This document shows, in pieces, positions 24,501 through 35,200 of a DNA stretch of 64,000 nt (the stretch's first letter is position 1; every line of letters starts with the position of its first letter). Made by a program: the position numbers and the translations under genes. The DNA is from Mytilus edulis. Lineage: Eukaryota; Mollusca; Bivalvia; Mytilida; Mytilidae. Under the pieces are notes generated by a model. That model saw nothing but the letters and a program-made list of their open reading frames with translations. It had not been told where the DNA came from and did no database searches. The stretch is from positions 86,458,749 to 86,522,748 of the forward strand of contig NC_092344.1 in the NCBI RefSeq assembly GCF_963676685.1, given 5' to 3'.

Positions 24501-27500
24501 AGAATTCAGCTGATGCACTGGATATCAGGTATAATGATGTTCTCCATAAAAAGCAATTTTCCTATTTAATATAAGGCAGTAAATATTTGTGTTTGATTTA
24601 AATGTAAATCTATATGAATGAAATATATATGTATGAAAAAAATACTTATAATATTTATATCCATTTTTCTATCATTTGTTCTAAACAAAAATTGAAGTAC
24701 ATTTTTTTTTCACATGTTCTACAGGTGCATTTTGCCATTTATAACATATAAATAATGTTTTCTGTGATAACCACTGTTAAAGTGTGTCTTTAACTACAAT
24801 GTATGCATTTAGTGGTTGTATCCTTGATCTTTTCTATATATTTGTAAATCTATTGCATGCTTTTCTTTTTAATTCAATAAGTATAAACTGGAAGATGCGT
24901 AGGAATTTTGGCATTGTCATGGGTGAAGCAACATTCATATAATTTGGTAGTATTCACTGATTAAAAAAACAAATGATATGCTAAAATGGTATTTCAAAAT
25001 ACGTTTACATGTATAAAGTGTCTAGGTGTTCTGGATCCTTGGGCATTGGCCTGCCTTTGCCTTTTCAAACTTACATTTCACCTTATTTCACAATGTAAGA
25101 ACAAATGTAAATTGTGTTCAATAATTTTATAATAAATGTCAATGTACATGTATACTGTAAATTGTGTATAAATATTCAATGTGAAATCTTCATTGTTTTT
25201 AAATATATTAAATTTTCTCAATTTTTAAAGCCACTGTACATTCTTCACAAAATCATGTACATAGTTCTGTTCATACCTCTCCTAATAAGTTTCCATAAAA
25301 TATCTTGAAGACTTCATAGAATCCAAATTTGCAAATTCCTTGCATTGAATAACCAATTAAAGTTGGAGCCCATCCTTTAGTCAGTTCCATAGCACCTCCT
25401 TCTTTGATAGATACTTTGAAGCCTTTGATGATACCACCATATTTTTCAGGTTGTACTTGAATTCTACATTTAACCAAATCAAGTGGCACTACAGCTGTGT
25501 GTGTTATGCCGCAACTCAATAAACCACCAAAACCACATAAGGCATAGTACTTGTTAGATCCAAATTCACAGCTGGTCTCCTCTGAAATAAAGTCAAATGT
25601 TATTTTGAGAATTTTCCCAAAACACCTTCCATTTTTCTGCCAAGACTTCAAAGCCAAAGGCATACATATGATTCTTCCTTTTCAGACCCTCTTCCTTCCC
25701 TCCCGTTAAAATTTGAATCTTCCGCTTTTTGAAAATGTCAACCTTGTAAAATTTTCAATACATGTTTTTGTTTACAAAATCAAAAGGGACAGAGAAAAAG
25801 TCAGAGAAACTAGAAATTGATAGGGGAAAATTCCGAGAAAAACAGAAGTTTCCTTTTGTCTCGGAGGTAAAATGAGGTTGTAAAAAAGTTAAAATCAGCC
25901 TGAGGTGTTAAGAATTAAACTGTATATATATACACAACAATAAATCGAAGATAATAGGCAATTACATTTTTTGTACCTGGTGATCAACTAACTAGTTTAA
26001 GACACAAGCTTGGTTGATTACAAGTGAAATACTGACTAAGGATTAAATTGACTAATTGTACAAGTTGTATAAACAATGATTTATTTGATGTTGTTGAGAA
26101 CATGGAACATTTACTGAACCTCAAAGACAAATGAAATCAACTCAAATATGATATTTATAGCTCGTTTTCTATCCAAGCCAATGGAATACCTTACCTTTAT
26201 AAGTATAGTTGTCTTGGACTATTCTAAAATTTTAGAATTTGACAAAATGCAATCCATATTTTATCACATGGCATTGTCAGTTTGTTTTAGATTTATGAGT
26301 TTGACTGTCCCTTTGATATCTTTCGTCCCTCTTTTATCACCAAATACCCCAGCAGCAAATAAAAGAAGACCAAGTATCTAGCCAAATTCAACTCTGCCTG
26401 GAGATCTGATTTCAAATGGTGCAGATCCAGTACCAAGGGTAAAGACCATGCTTACTTAAGTTACTTCACTTCATGCAAAGCTGACCATGGTTGCCCTAAT
26501 GACTGGACCAAACTTATGGAGACAGCTACAAACAGCAAGCCTACAACTCTATCAATTTAACACCTTCTGGTACAAGCATGTTCAGTAATGGTACTCAAGT
26601 TGACAATGTAGCTTGATAAGAGATACTTTTTGCCAACCATGTATGATGGGTGATCACTTTATCTTGAATTATATATAATGAATAAAATTTGAAAACCCCT
26701 CTTTTATTTTTATCAAGTAAAAATGGATATGTGGGTGTTTAAAGGTATCAAATTATTGTTCCTTTAACCAAAAAAATGAAGATATGCAGTTTAAACACAC
26801 AAAAAACATTGCATACATAGATACAAAGGTCGATAAAAAATCTCTAGCTGAAAATTTCCAAATCTCCAGTTGTAGCTTGACAACTCTGTCACATGTATGC
26901 AAAGGCAGGAAACATATCTTTTCTATTTCGTTTTGCCTTAGAAAAGTGACTATCTATAACTTTGCCACTGTTGTCGTGTTGACCTTCACAATATGCATTT
27001 TCAATAATTCCAAGTATTCTGATTTTATTTGCATTGTAAATGTATATATTTAGGATATAAATTATATACCAGACATGTAATTACAACTTATTAGGATTGG
27101 AAGAACCCTCAAGTGAGGGATCAGTATCCCTTAATAAAAAGTTTATAATCTATGACTATGACTATTTCATATAAAAATTTTAAAATACATTGGATAGATA
27201 GTTATTTCAAGTTTCTAACTGGGCAATGACTACTTCCAGTTTATCATAAGTGAAAGAAATATTCTATTATAACATTCATTCATAAATATAGTTTGCAACT
27301 AAATAAATTAAACAAAATCACGAGTGTCCTTGAATCTGACAGCTGACCAAATTGCAAATGTAATTGTATCATGAAGATCTTTTACAATTTTGATGATTTA
27401 GGTCATTGGTAATTAATGAAATACAATATATGTCGCCTATAGAATGTGTTTCCTTGCTTTACCTTTAGCAGATGCAGCGGCGATTGTTCGTGTTTCGTTC

Positions 27501-27583
27501 ACTTTGAAACCTTCACATTTAGCCTGATGGAAAGGGCTGCTGAACGGGTTGTTTTTCACCGCGTTGGAGATTGCTTCCATCAT
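18582..27583 (-). CDS. SLC25A3: mitochondrial phosphate carrier protein (SLC25A3), complete, six coding exons
   Basis: Carries phosphate with protons (or in exchange for hydroxide) across the inner mitochondrial membrane for ATP synthesis. Exons on the minus strand, in order: 27463-27583, 25277-25581, 24380-24561, 22860-23032, 21052-21162 and 18582-18736. They sum to 1047 nt, 348 residues, a normal length for the family, and all phases agree. Three mitochondrial-carrier repeats are visible, with signatures P73-L-D75-L-V-K78, P170-M-E172-A-C-K175 and P271-A-D273. Family-typical blocks include HTAVVPLDLVKCRIQ, KGWAPT, GYSMQG, RQIPYTMMKFACFERTVEAL and LTALQWFIYDSVKV. The Pro-rich C terminus PRPPPPEMPESL is characteristic. 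The donor after exon 3 (GTTGGT) is weak, but the phase and the G-FYKG junction demand it. The start is the first of two consecutive ATGs. An acceptor just upstream implies a 5' UTR intron. No second alternative exon like the vertebrate muscle/ubiquitous pair was seen. Confidence 0.97.
18855..18995 (+). repeat. mussel repeat fragment related to 305-608
   Basis: Shares GGGTACAGGA, TTCTCGCT, TTGTCTCTTTG and TTCTCAATTTTAT in order with 480-608. It lies in the last intron of SLC25A3 and explains overlapping short open frames at 18758-19060. Confidence 0.6.
19242..20673. mobile_element. non-autonomous pogo/Tigger-like DNA transposon with TA target duplication
   Basis: The left end reads CAGTTAACTCTCGTTGTCTC and the right end, reversed, CAGTCGACTCTCGTTATCTC, followed inward by GAA and GAA. 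Each end is flanked by TA. CAGT and CTCGTTATCTCGAA-type ends with TA duplication are typical of pogo/Tigger elements. GAGTCGAA/TTCGACTC motifs recur in the subterminal zone. No transposase remains; an unrelated hairpin element is nested at about 19.7-20.15 kb. In the last intron of SLC25A3. Confidence 0.65.
20009..20148. repeat. long near-perfect hairpin
   Basis: Arms of about 60 bp pair almost perfectly: 'acacatagctgagagggtga' with 'tcaccctctcagctatgtgt' outside and 'attgtcaacc' with 'ggttgacaat' inside. The loop is short and GC-rich (TTGGCTTCGCCGCGG). Half of the outer arm recurs at about 19710-19765 (CACATAGCTGAGAGGGTGAC, then GTTACCCTCTCGTCTC). Confidence 0.85.
20686..20882. mobile_element. 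197-bp MITE
   Basis: The ends GGGCTATTCCAGAAAAAAAT and ATTTTTTTCTGGAATAGCCC are perfect complements, continuing into G-rich/C-rich tracts and TTGGAAGGC/GCCTTCCAA. TAT flanks both sides, a possible 3-bp target duplication. Non-coding. Confidence 0.8.
21984..22741. mobile_element. MITE with CTGTGAAAGTACTTTAATTCG-type ends
   Basis: The left end ACTGTGAAAGTACTTTTATT is complementary to the right end AATTAAAGTACTTTCACAGT, and pairing continues as TTCGTGG...CCACGAA motifs on both sides. TA flanks both ends. The body (22140-22640) has no transposase. Intron 4 of SLC25A3. Confidence 0.7.
23680..23955 (-). repeat. mussel interspersed repeat, reverse copy of 11737-12035
   Basis: The reverse complement matches 11737-12035 nearly base for base, including GAACATGTGTACTAAGTTTC, CAGTGGACTGTGAAATTGGG and CTACTATCATAGGTGGGGCA. 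Intron 3 of SLC25A3. Confidence 0.8.
26372..26560 (+). pseudogene. possible BED-zinc-finger-like fragment
   Basis: A 63-codon stretch ending in TAA translates with AKFNSAWRSDFKW, STKGKDHAY and HGCPNDWTKLMET. This resembles the N-terminal BED-like zinc-binding region of transposon-derived ZBED/hAT proteins (pattern W...Y..C..C....HGG.ND...H). Expected cysteines and the second histidine are missing, so it looks decayed. It is antisense within intron 1 of SLC25A3. The match rests on short motifs. Confidence 0.35.
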
Positions 27584-27694
27584 TTTGACCTGAAATATAC
27601 ATGAATATTATATATAGACTTGTCGTTTGAAATTTTGATCAAAGTTTTACTACAGTTAAGATTTAAATTGACAACCGGCGTTTTGTCCTCTTAC

Positions 27695-27800
27695 CGTTCT
27701 GGCGTGTTGCGACGGAAAGGACTGATTAAAAGGTCAAACAGGGCTAAATTCTTCATACATTTGTGATTGGACGGTGCTATTGTGACGATATCGTCTGGTT
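27695..27800 (-). other. candidate non-coding first exon of SLC25A3
   Basis: Seven bases upstream of the SLC25A3 ATG is an acceptor (TTTCAG). About 100 bp further out, a strong minus-strand donor (G before GTAAGAGG at 27694) could close a 5' UTR exon in this relatively CpG-rich patch. The outer boundary is a guess. Confidence 0.4.
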
Positions 27801-27999
27801 CCCTGTTGCATCCATAAAAAAGTTAAATAATTGATGATTTTGCTATGTATTATTATAATTTATATAAAAATTTTCAACAATTTTAGTGTTGGGAGTGTCG
27901 TTTGTGAATGGAGATAATTTTATAAAGTTGTTGAATCCAATATATTCTTCAAGTAAAATAATTCGATGCTCAACATATAAAAGTCTACAGTTCGTCTAA

Positions 28000-28846
28000 C
28001 CAGAGACATATATATGTTCCAGACCATATGAGTATTTGGACCGTACGCGTACGGTCCGGACCGTATACGTATACTCATACGGTCCGACCATACGCGTACG
28101 GTCCGACTGTATGAGTATACGCGTATGGTCCAGTACGAGCTAACCAGCTAACTATATAATTATGTTATTAGATCATATGGGTTAAATTTAAACAAATTAA
28201 CATTAATCACAATCTTTACTTTCAGGTTTACTAATTAATATTATTACAATTACACGGAAAAAGTGAACAAATGAACAATTGAAATTAAATATTTGTTTAA
28301 TTGTATATATCTTGATCCTTATTTTGGTAAGATCTCTCAACCAATGTTACACTTGCTACCACAAGTAACGTACTAATATTTTTTACATTTACATGTTTGC
28401 AGTTCGTGTATGTTCCTTAGCATTTGCATTTTGCGTAAAGTTGCTAAATATTCTAAAACAATATTCCTCCCACATTATATTTACTTCCAATATTTTCAAT
28501 TTTAGTGTTCATAATTCAATTACTTTACTAAGTGATCGACATGCTAAAAATACAAGAGATTAACAGATTCAATTAGCGTGAATTTTTTAAATCAATAAAA
28601 TATAAAAGTGGTTTTTTTTCAATTACAGTTAAACTTTTTTATATCAATTTGAGAATTAAGTTATATTGATCTGTTATATGCATCTAATTAACTTTGCCAA
28701 CTTCTTAATATAAGTCAGACCGTACGCGTACGGTCCGACCGTATGAGTATTTTGAAAAAGTACGCATACGGTCCAGACCGTACGCGTACGGTCCAAATAC
28801 TCATACGGTCTGGAACATATACACATAAGTGTATATATGTCTCTGG
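28000..28846. mobile_element. inverted-repeat element with CpG-rich GTACGCGTAC palindromes
   Basis: The ends read CCAGAGACATATATATGTTC and, reversed, CCAGAGACATATATACACTT, and pairing continues through 'ccagaccatatgagtatt'. Inside each end lie iterated palindromes of the type GGACCGTACGCGTACGGTCC (28050-28135 and 28715-28800), alternating with GTATGAGTATAC-like sequence. The centre (28140-28700) is AT-rich and non-coding. Probably non-autonomous; superfamily not assigned. Confidence 0.75.
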
Positions 28847-29769
28847 TCTTAACTCTTTCGTGAACACTTCAACAGTGGTGAAAAATACCAAAATATCCCG
28901 GTCTAAAAAGCATATCGGTAATTTTTTGCATAGTACAGCTTTGCACATTCTGGAACTTGGGACTTGCCATTTTTACATTTGAAAAGGGAGGATAAATACT
29001 TCATTATTTATATCAGAGACATATCTAGATAGATATACGTCTGTGTGGTTTTTTTTTAATTTATCCAACCCTTTAACTTAAACATTTAAAAATATGACCT
29101 TCCCCCTCTGTTATACATACCATAATTTTAACATGCAAAATACTAACCTTTGACACACATGAAATGTAGAAAGTGTGACTTCATAGAGGGTGGCAAAGGG
29201 GGGTGCTTGCACGAAAAAAAAACGTGAAATAAGACATAATTTCACTTTGAACGTTGATATTCCCGATTTAGTATAAACATTTCTTGACGATCCCTGCCAA
29301 GTGTTTGAATTTTATTTGAAAAATACCGAGCACGCAAAATAAGACTTTGAAAATCACGATGCACGTAAAATTAAATAAGCAGAACACGTTGAACGAGGCA
29401 CCCGTCTTGCACGACTGAACGTCAAATAAAAAAGTAAAACACGTTGAACGTGACATAAAAAAACGGCGATCACGTTGCACGAAAATAACCCTTTACCACC
29501 CTCTTCATATAATTCAAAAGTTCATTAGAGATAAAATTGAACCCCTCTTCAAGTTCCACTTACAGAAAAAAAAATCTTGATCCCAACTACATTTCGACCA
29601 GTTCCCTCTCCCGGGTGAATATGGTAAAATATGAAGATTTTCTACACAAGTCAAAACTTTCATCTCTTACGGTCAGAATATTACGAGCAATAGCTATATA
29701 GATTTTTTTTAAATTATACACAAAAAGAGTCCATCATATTCAAATGATTTGGTTAATAAAAAAAACAGT
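28847..29769. other. gene-free spacer
   Basis: It holds a repetitive stretch (29200-29500) where CACGTTGAACG and CACGTAAAA-type motifs recur in both orientations, and otherwise nothing I recognise. The open frames there show no domain. Confidence 0.35.
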
Positions 29770-29935
29770 TGAACAGCCCCAGGTCACGGAGAACAACAGC
29801 TATATACATGGCTTCAATTCGTTTAGATACATAGCTGCAAAATTTGGAATGAACTACCCCAAGTTTTAGAGATAAAAAAAAATTAAACAATTTTCTAAAT
29901 TTATTGTCGCCTAAAGTGGTACCTTATGTCGATGC
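29770..29935 (+). pseudogene. LINE C-terminal relic
   Basis: Translation gives PQVTENNSYIHGFNSFRYIA, then after one frameshift IWNELPQVLEIKK, the signature found at the C terminus of many CR1/jockey-like reverse-transcriptase ORFs (SFRYxxAKxWNxLP). The 3' tail probably continues beyond the MITE at 30001-30383 to AATAAAGCC near 30685. Strongly truncated. Confidence 0.5.
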
Positions 29936-30000
29936 AATACCCGCACATTATTAATGCTATACTTTTTAGTGCTTTTTTTCTGCTTGATGTGCTATAATTG

Positions 30001-30383
30001 CAATCTAATTAAAAACCGATATCTCATCGCTCCTGTTTCTGATATGTCGCGTGGGAGATCTAACGAAACCCGCTTTGAGGTCACATGTGAGTGACCTCGT
30101 AGGTGTGTCTTTTTCGACCAATGGAATTGAGTCTTCCACGATCTTGGAAGTTTAACGTAAGGCAAAGGGATGTAACTCATTTTATTTACGACGAAATCGT
30201 CAGTCAAAATAATTCATAAACTTTTTTGATTGGCTTATTAATAGGTCGTCAACTCATTTGCATATCTTTATAAATTCATAACTTTTAGTTCACTCACATG
30301 TGACCTCAAAGCCGGTTTCGTTAGATCTCCCACGCGACATATCAGAAACAGGATCGATGAGAGATCGGTTTTTAATTAGATTG
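30001..30383. mobile_element. Mutator-like MITE with 9-bp target-site duplication
   Basis: Terminal inverted repeats of about 100 bp: CAATCTAATTAAAAACCGAT at the left, its near-exact complement at the right. Pairing continues through 'gatatgtcgcgtgggagatc', 'taacgaaacc' and 'gaggtcacatgtgagtg'. CTATAATTG is present on both sides (29992-30000 and 30384-30392), an exact 9-bp duplication. Long TIRs plus a 9-bp duplication are diagnostic of Mutator-like elements. No transposase; the overlapping 71-codon open frame is incidental. Confidence 0.88.
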
Positions 30384-31149
30384 CTATAATTGCTAATGTG
30401 TTTTAAAGTGCTTTGTATGTTGGCATTATTGATTGTTTATGCATGTACTTTTAATAGTTCTGCATAGTTTAACATATTTAATTTATTCGTGTCATCTATA
30501 TCGTAATGTATGCTTCAATGTAATGATTATTTTTGTGTGTAGATCAGTCTTGTGTGTGTAGCTCAGTCTTGTGTGTGTAGCATGCTTGTTTTGTTTTAAA
30601 TGTTTTGTTTGTAATTATAAGACGGTATAAAAGCTCAATAGCTTTAGAGCTAATGTTTTCTGTATACTGATTTCGTCTATAAATAAAGCCTTAGAACTTC
30701 AAGGGAATTTGGACTTTGACTTTATCTTTTACTCATATGGCATCAGTAAACTTTTCGATGCATATACATGGATTTATCAGAGTTTTAATTTAGTCAAAAT
30801 GCGTTTATAAAGTGCCAACAATACTGAGTACAATACCTCATCTCTGTTGCATTTTTATGTTGTAGAAGAAGTCACTTTTCGAATTCAAGCAGCATGTAGC
30901 TGAACGCTAGAGTAAAATTAATACTAAATCTTTGTGCTCTGACTTGTTTCACAATTTACTATATGGTTTGTAATCAAACAAAAATTTAGTCATTATGATG
31001 TTTGAAATATTTAGACACTTTTGTCGTGCATGTTCCTCGACAGTCGTGTTGGTTGCATAAAACGACCTTCCTTAGTTACAGCCACTTTGTTGTGTTCTAT
31101 TTTATAGAGCATATTTAGCCTAGCGTCTTTTCGCCTTTTTTTCCAGAGA

Positions 31150-32335
31150 TGGTCAATTAATCCAGGTGCTCAATCATTTTGCTGATACTTGAGTGATTAT
31201 GGTGTATGTTGGAAACATATCTTGCTGCTCGTCTCTGGATCATTTCTAGACGATCTATTTCGGTTTTAAAGTATGGGTCCCATACTTGACTTGCATACTC
31301 TATTACTGGTATTGCGAGGCTTTTGTATGCATTTTCTTTGACTGAGGTTGCTCCTATGTTTAGATTTCTCTTAAGGGAGCCTATTGTCTTATTGGCTTTA
31401 TTGCATATGTTATTGATATGATCATTCCACTTCAGTTCGGATGTGAAGGTGCAACCAAGGTATTTAGCACTTTTGACAGGTTCAAGTTTGTGACCATGCA
31501 ATATGTACGAAGTTGGAATGGTGTTGTTTTTGCGGCTGATGGTAAGAACATTGCATTTGTCCGGATGGAAGGACATTTTCCATTTGACTTTCCATGTTCC
31601 CAGTTTGTCTAGGTCGCTCTGGGGGTCGTTTGAATCTTTGTCAGATGAGATGGTAAGATATGCTATTGTTTCACCAGCAGGATTTGATCCCATCTGGCAT
31701 GTCGTTGATGTAGAACAAGAATAATGCAGGACCAAGTACAGAGCCTTGGGGAACTCCAGATTCTACATCAATATGTTATGAGCTCTCTCCATCCACTACT
31801 ACTGCTTGCGTTCGATGGGATCAGAAGCTAGCAATCCATCTATTGGTTTTACCACCGATACCGTAATGTTCTAGTTTGTGAGACTATGATCGACTTTGAT
31901 AAATGCCTTTGAGAAATCCATTATAAGAACATCTGTCTGTTTACCTGCACTCATATTTTTAGTGATGTCATCCACGAATTCGATTAGTTGGGTTTCACAC
32001 GAGCGTTTACTACGGAAACCATGTTGTAACGGATAGAGGATTTGATGTTGATCAGCATGTTTCATTATATGACTTGTAACTATATGCTCTATTAGTTTGC
32101 AGCAGATACAAGTTAGAGAGATTAGTATATAGTTTTCTGCTTTATATCTTTCTCCATTCTTGAATACTGGTGTTATGTTCGCATTTCTCCAGTCATTTGG
32201 TACATCCCCAGTTCTGTTGATGTTTTGAAAATGATTGTAAGGATTGGGGCTATTTCTGTGGCCAGTTCGTTGAGTAGTTTAGGTTTTATATTATCTTGTC
32301 ACCGGGAAATGATATTTCAACTTAATCTTAGCAAG
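31150..32335 (-). pseudogene. LINE reverse transcriptase relic, 5'-truncated
   Basis: Minus-strand frames carry non-LTR reverse-transcriptase blocks in order. LQHGFRSKRSCETQL and VLIMDFSKAFIKVDH lie at 31880-32045, and [20 protein letters not shown] at about 31690-31750 in a shifted frame. Then come ETIAYLTISS, KCNVLTISRK, KYLGCTFTSELKWNDHI, VIEYASQVWDP and RLEMIQRRAARYV (31157-31735). The block expected to read FADDT reads AGET, so both catalytic aspartates are gone. With frameshifts and no endonuclease part, it is inactive. The upstream end is cut by the element at 32339. Confidence 0.85.
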
Positions 32336-32338
32336 TTA

Positions 32339-33438
32339 GGGGACGACCATTTGATATTCTGGGGGGGGGGGGGTGGGGGTGGAGGGGCAGGAGGATTTGT
32401 TTTTGATCGGTTATTTATTTTTGTAAACTAAGAGGACATGTTATCTATTTTCTGCACTATTGAAGCAAGATTTTTTATTTTCATTAAAGCAAGGGACTGA
32501 TTATTTATTTTTACAACTATATTTATAATATTCGAAAACATCCAATTTTTAAATTATTTGTTTATAAATTATAAATAATACATGTATAGTTAAGTCATCA
32601 TGATGTACCATTTAATCAGAATTAATCATTCTCCTCTGCAGAAATGAATCTTCTATATTCCCAACTGCATATACATGTATTGCTTCCAGACACTATATTG
32701 AAGATTGAGTGTATCTAGCCTATTTAAAAAGTATTGGCAAAACATTATAGGCCGAGCGGAGCGAGGCAATTTTTTTTTAAAGGGTTTTTGAGCCACTGAA
32801 GGCTTCTGTTTTTTAAACTCATGATCAAGTTAATAACAAAATTACTATATAACAAAAGGAATGCAACACTAACAGAATACAGAAGGGCAATCAATGAACA
32901 AAAGACAAATAAATAAGAAACATTGATCCTGAAAAATCAGGGGCTACGTTTTAGGGATAACAGAACTTGCTTCTTGCAAGGCACTCGACGTGAAAACAAT
33001 TTGATATGGAGACAAGCGTTTGGTTTTGAAATTTTCTACATGAGGCATTTGCCTTAATGTACAAAATGTAGTTACGGCCCTGTTAAAAGTGAGGTATTAA
33101 AGTGTTGCTGAGAAAACATACCTCAAGTTAAATGAAGCCAATTTACAGACATTTCAAGTATATTTAAATAATATTTATACTTTTATTATTAAACAATTTA
33201 GGCAGTGTTTGACGAAGGCGATTTTTTTTTTAAAAAAGATGAATTTATGATGAATCTGGTGCCAACTCATACTTTCGACTAGACCTGTTGACTTATTTAT
33301 TTTCAATACATTGCAAGTCAGGTAATTTATTTTCAAACTACCACAGAACAAACCATTTATTTTTGTGATTATCAAGGCTGAGTTATTTATTTTCAAAATC
33401 CTCCCCACCCACCCCTAGAATATCAAATGGTCGTCCCC
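32339..33438. mobile_element. PIF/Harbinger-like non-autonomous element with TTA duplication
   Basis: Ends GGGGACGACCATTTGATATT and AATATCAAATGGTCGTCCCC are perfect complements. TTA flanks both sides (32336-32338 and 33439-33441), the 3-bp duplication usual for PIF/Harbinger. The left end runs into a G-tract. 'ttatttattttc'-like motifs recur near both ends. No transposase found. It interrupts or abuts the LINE relic. Confidence 0.75.
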
Positions 33439-33439
33439 T

Positions 33440-33735
33440 TAATGCTGAGTTCACACGTTATTCGAATTCGATTCGCATTAACTAATTCGAATTAGTTTAA
33501 TTCGCATTACGTCCTAACGTCAATTCTAATTTATATTACAATGCGCGTCGAATTCGCTTTACTGTCCAAACGACGTTAACTTTTTATTCGTATTAACAAA
33601 AGCGTATTTCTAATGCGAATTGGAATTAGTCAATTCGAATCAATTCGAATTCAAAAAGAAGAGTGTGTGAACGCGATTAGCGAATTCGATTCGCATTCAA
33701 TTCGAATTAAATGTACGCGTGAACGAAGCATAAGT
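33440..33735. mobile_element. small inverted-repeat element with iterated ATTCGAATT palindromes
   Basis: The left end AATGCTGAGTTCACACG and right end CGCGTGAACGAAGCATAA are imperfect complements. The whole interior is built of ATTCGAATT, GAATTCGATTCGCATT and similar palindromes. About 296 bp, non-coding, directly next to the TTA duplication of the preceding element. Confidence 0.6.
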
Positions 33736-34639
33736 TATTAACCGACAAATAACATAGGAAATAGGAATACGCAATATAAACACAGCCACCCTACTAGCAA
33801 GATTTAGTCAGTAGACCAAGAAAGCACAGGAAAATATAAACGGAAGTTAGAAATCGTTTCCGGGACTTTATTGCAAATAAAAACACGGACGTTTTGACTT
33901 ACCAGAACATCTGCAACCCCAATCGTAACAGCAAGAACAAAATTAAAGTACATGGAGAAAATTACAAGGAGAATCCACGTAGGTTTTAATATGTATCAAT
34001 TAGAACCGTTATGCCTAAAGGCCATACGATTGAGGATTGAGGAAGTTCCTTCAAATATACCATTCATGCACGGGAATGAATTTGTGACGTCAAATATGAT
34101 AGACTGGCTGTATGTATATTTTCTACCTCCATGTGATGAATTTTGATTTTGAATTTTGAATTTGATAGATTTGTTCTTGGCACTGGCTATGGTTACATGG
34201 AAGTGTAACAATAATATGAAAAATATCGTTACGATCATAAAGTATCTTGAGTCTGAAAATGATAACACTGTTTCCCCCAGTTTCAACCATAGTTGCTTGA
34301 GGACAGGATCCTGTTATGAGCACCCCATATTCCATCCCCCTTATTATCATAAATCTCAGATTTTTTAATATATCACTTATTTGTACCATATATATACTAA
34401 TATACCATATTTTTACTTTAAATATGCATGTTTACTATCAACGTGAATCTCGACTAGACATTAGTTGATTACTTTCACAATTTTTAAAGGGACACTAGCT
34501 ACGAGATGTATAAAAATCTAAAGTATGATTTGTTTTTGTTCAATCAATAATAAAAGTGAAATAATAAAATAATTCTCTTTTAGCAGTCAAAATGGAACAA
34601 TTTTGTCAAATCTAGGAGGTTATATTAGAACATACTAGA

Positions 34640-35200
34640 ACACACCCGTGATATCGCGGGTCCGTGACTGAATTAAAGTATATAACTATGCGCAAGCCTT
34701 ATTTTAGTATTAGTATTGTCATCTGATAAAGTCATGCCGATTATAAGATACACAGTTTTCTCTGCTTTTAAATCTTTCTGTTTGAACCCGTCGAACTGGA
34801 ACTTATCAATTATTGATAATATTAATTATTTGGAAAACAAAAGGTCCTGGAATGGAGTATTTTTTAATCAACAGCATTGTCCTATATTAGTTATAAATAA
34901 AATTTGACAATTAAGTAGTGTCAACCCTGTGATTATGACCCGTGTAATTACTATATGTGCATATTAATCCTGAATACACCGTTTGGTGGTGCGCCTGTCA
35001 GATGTGGAACGTACAGATAAGGTAATCGGTAACAGGTGAATATACTATTGGTATTGGTATCGGTATCGGATTCGACCCGGAACTTCTTAATTATTGGCAA
35101 TATTAATTACGTGGAAAACAAAAGGGCTTGGAGTGGTGTAATTTTTAATCTACACCTTTGTACTATATTAGTTATATATAAAGTTGAATTCTTTGATTCG
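34640..35200 (+). repeat. mussel repeat with tandem duplication
   Basis: About 34640-34735 contains the repeat ACACACCCGTGATATCGCGG. Two diverged copies follow, roughly 34780-34910 and 35060-35190, sharing 'gatattaattatttggaaaacaaaagg'-type order (AATATTAATTA, GGAAAACAAAAGG, TATATTAGTTAT). Open frames in each copy are repeat-derived. Confidence 0.6.

Noticed and set aside
31503-31724. plus-strand open frames over the LINE relic
   Set aside because: They are antisense shadows of the reverse-transcriptase frame.
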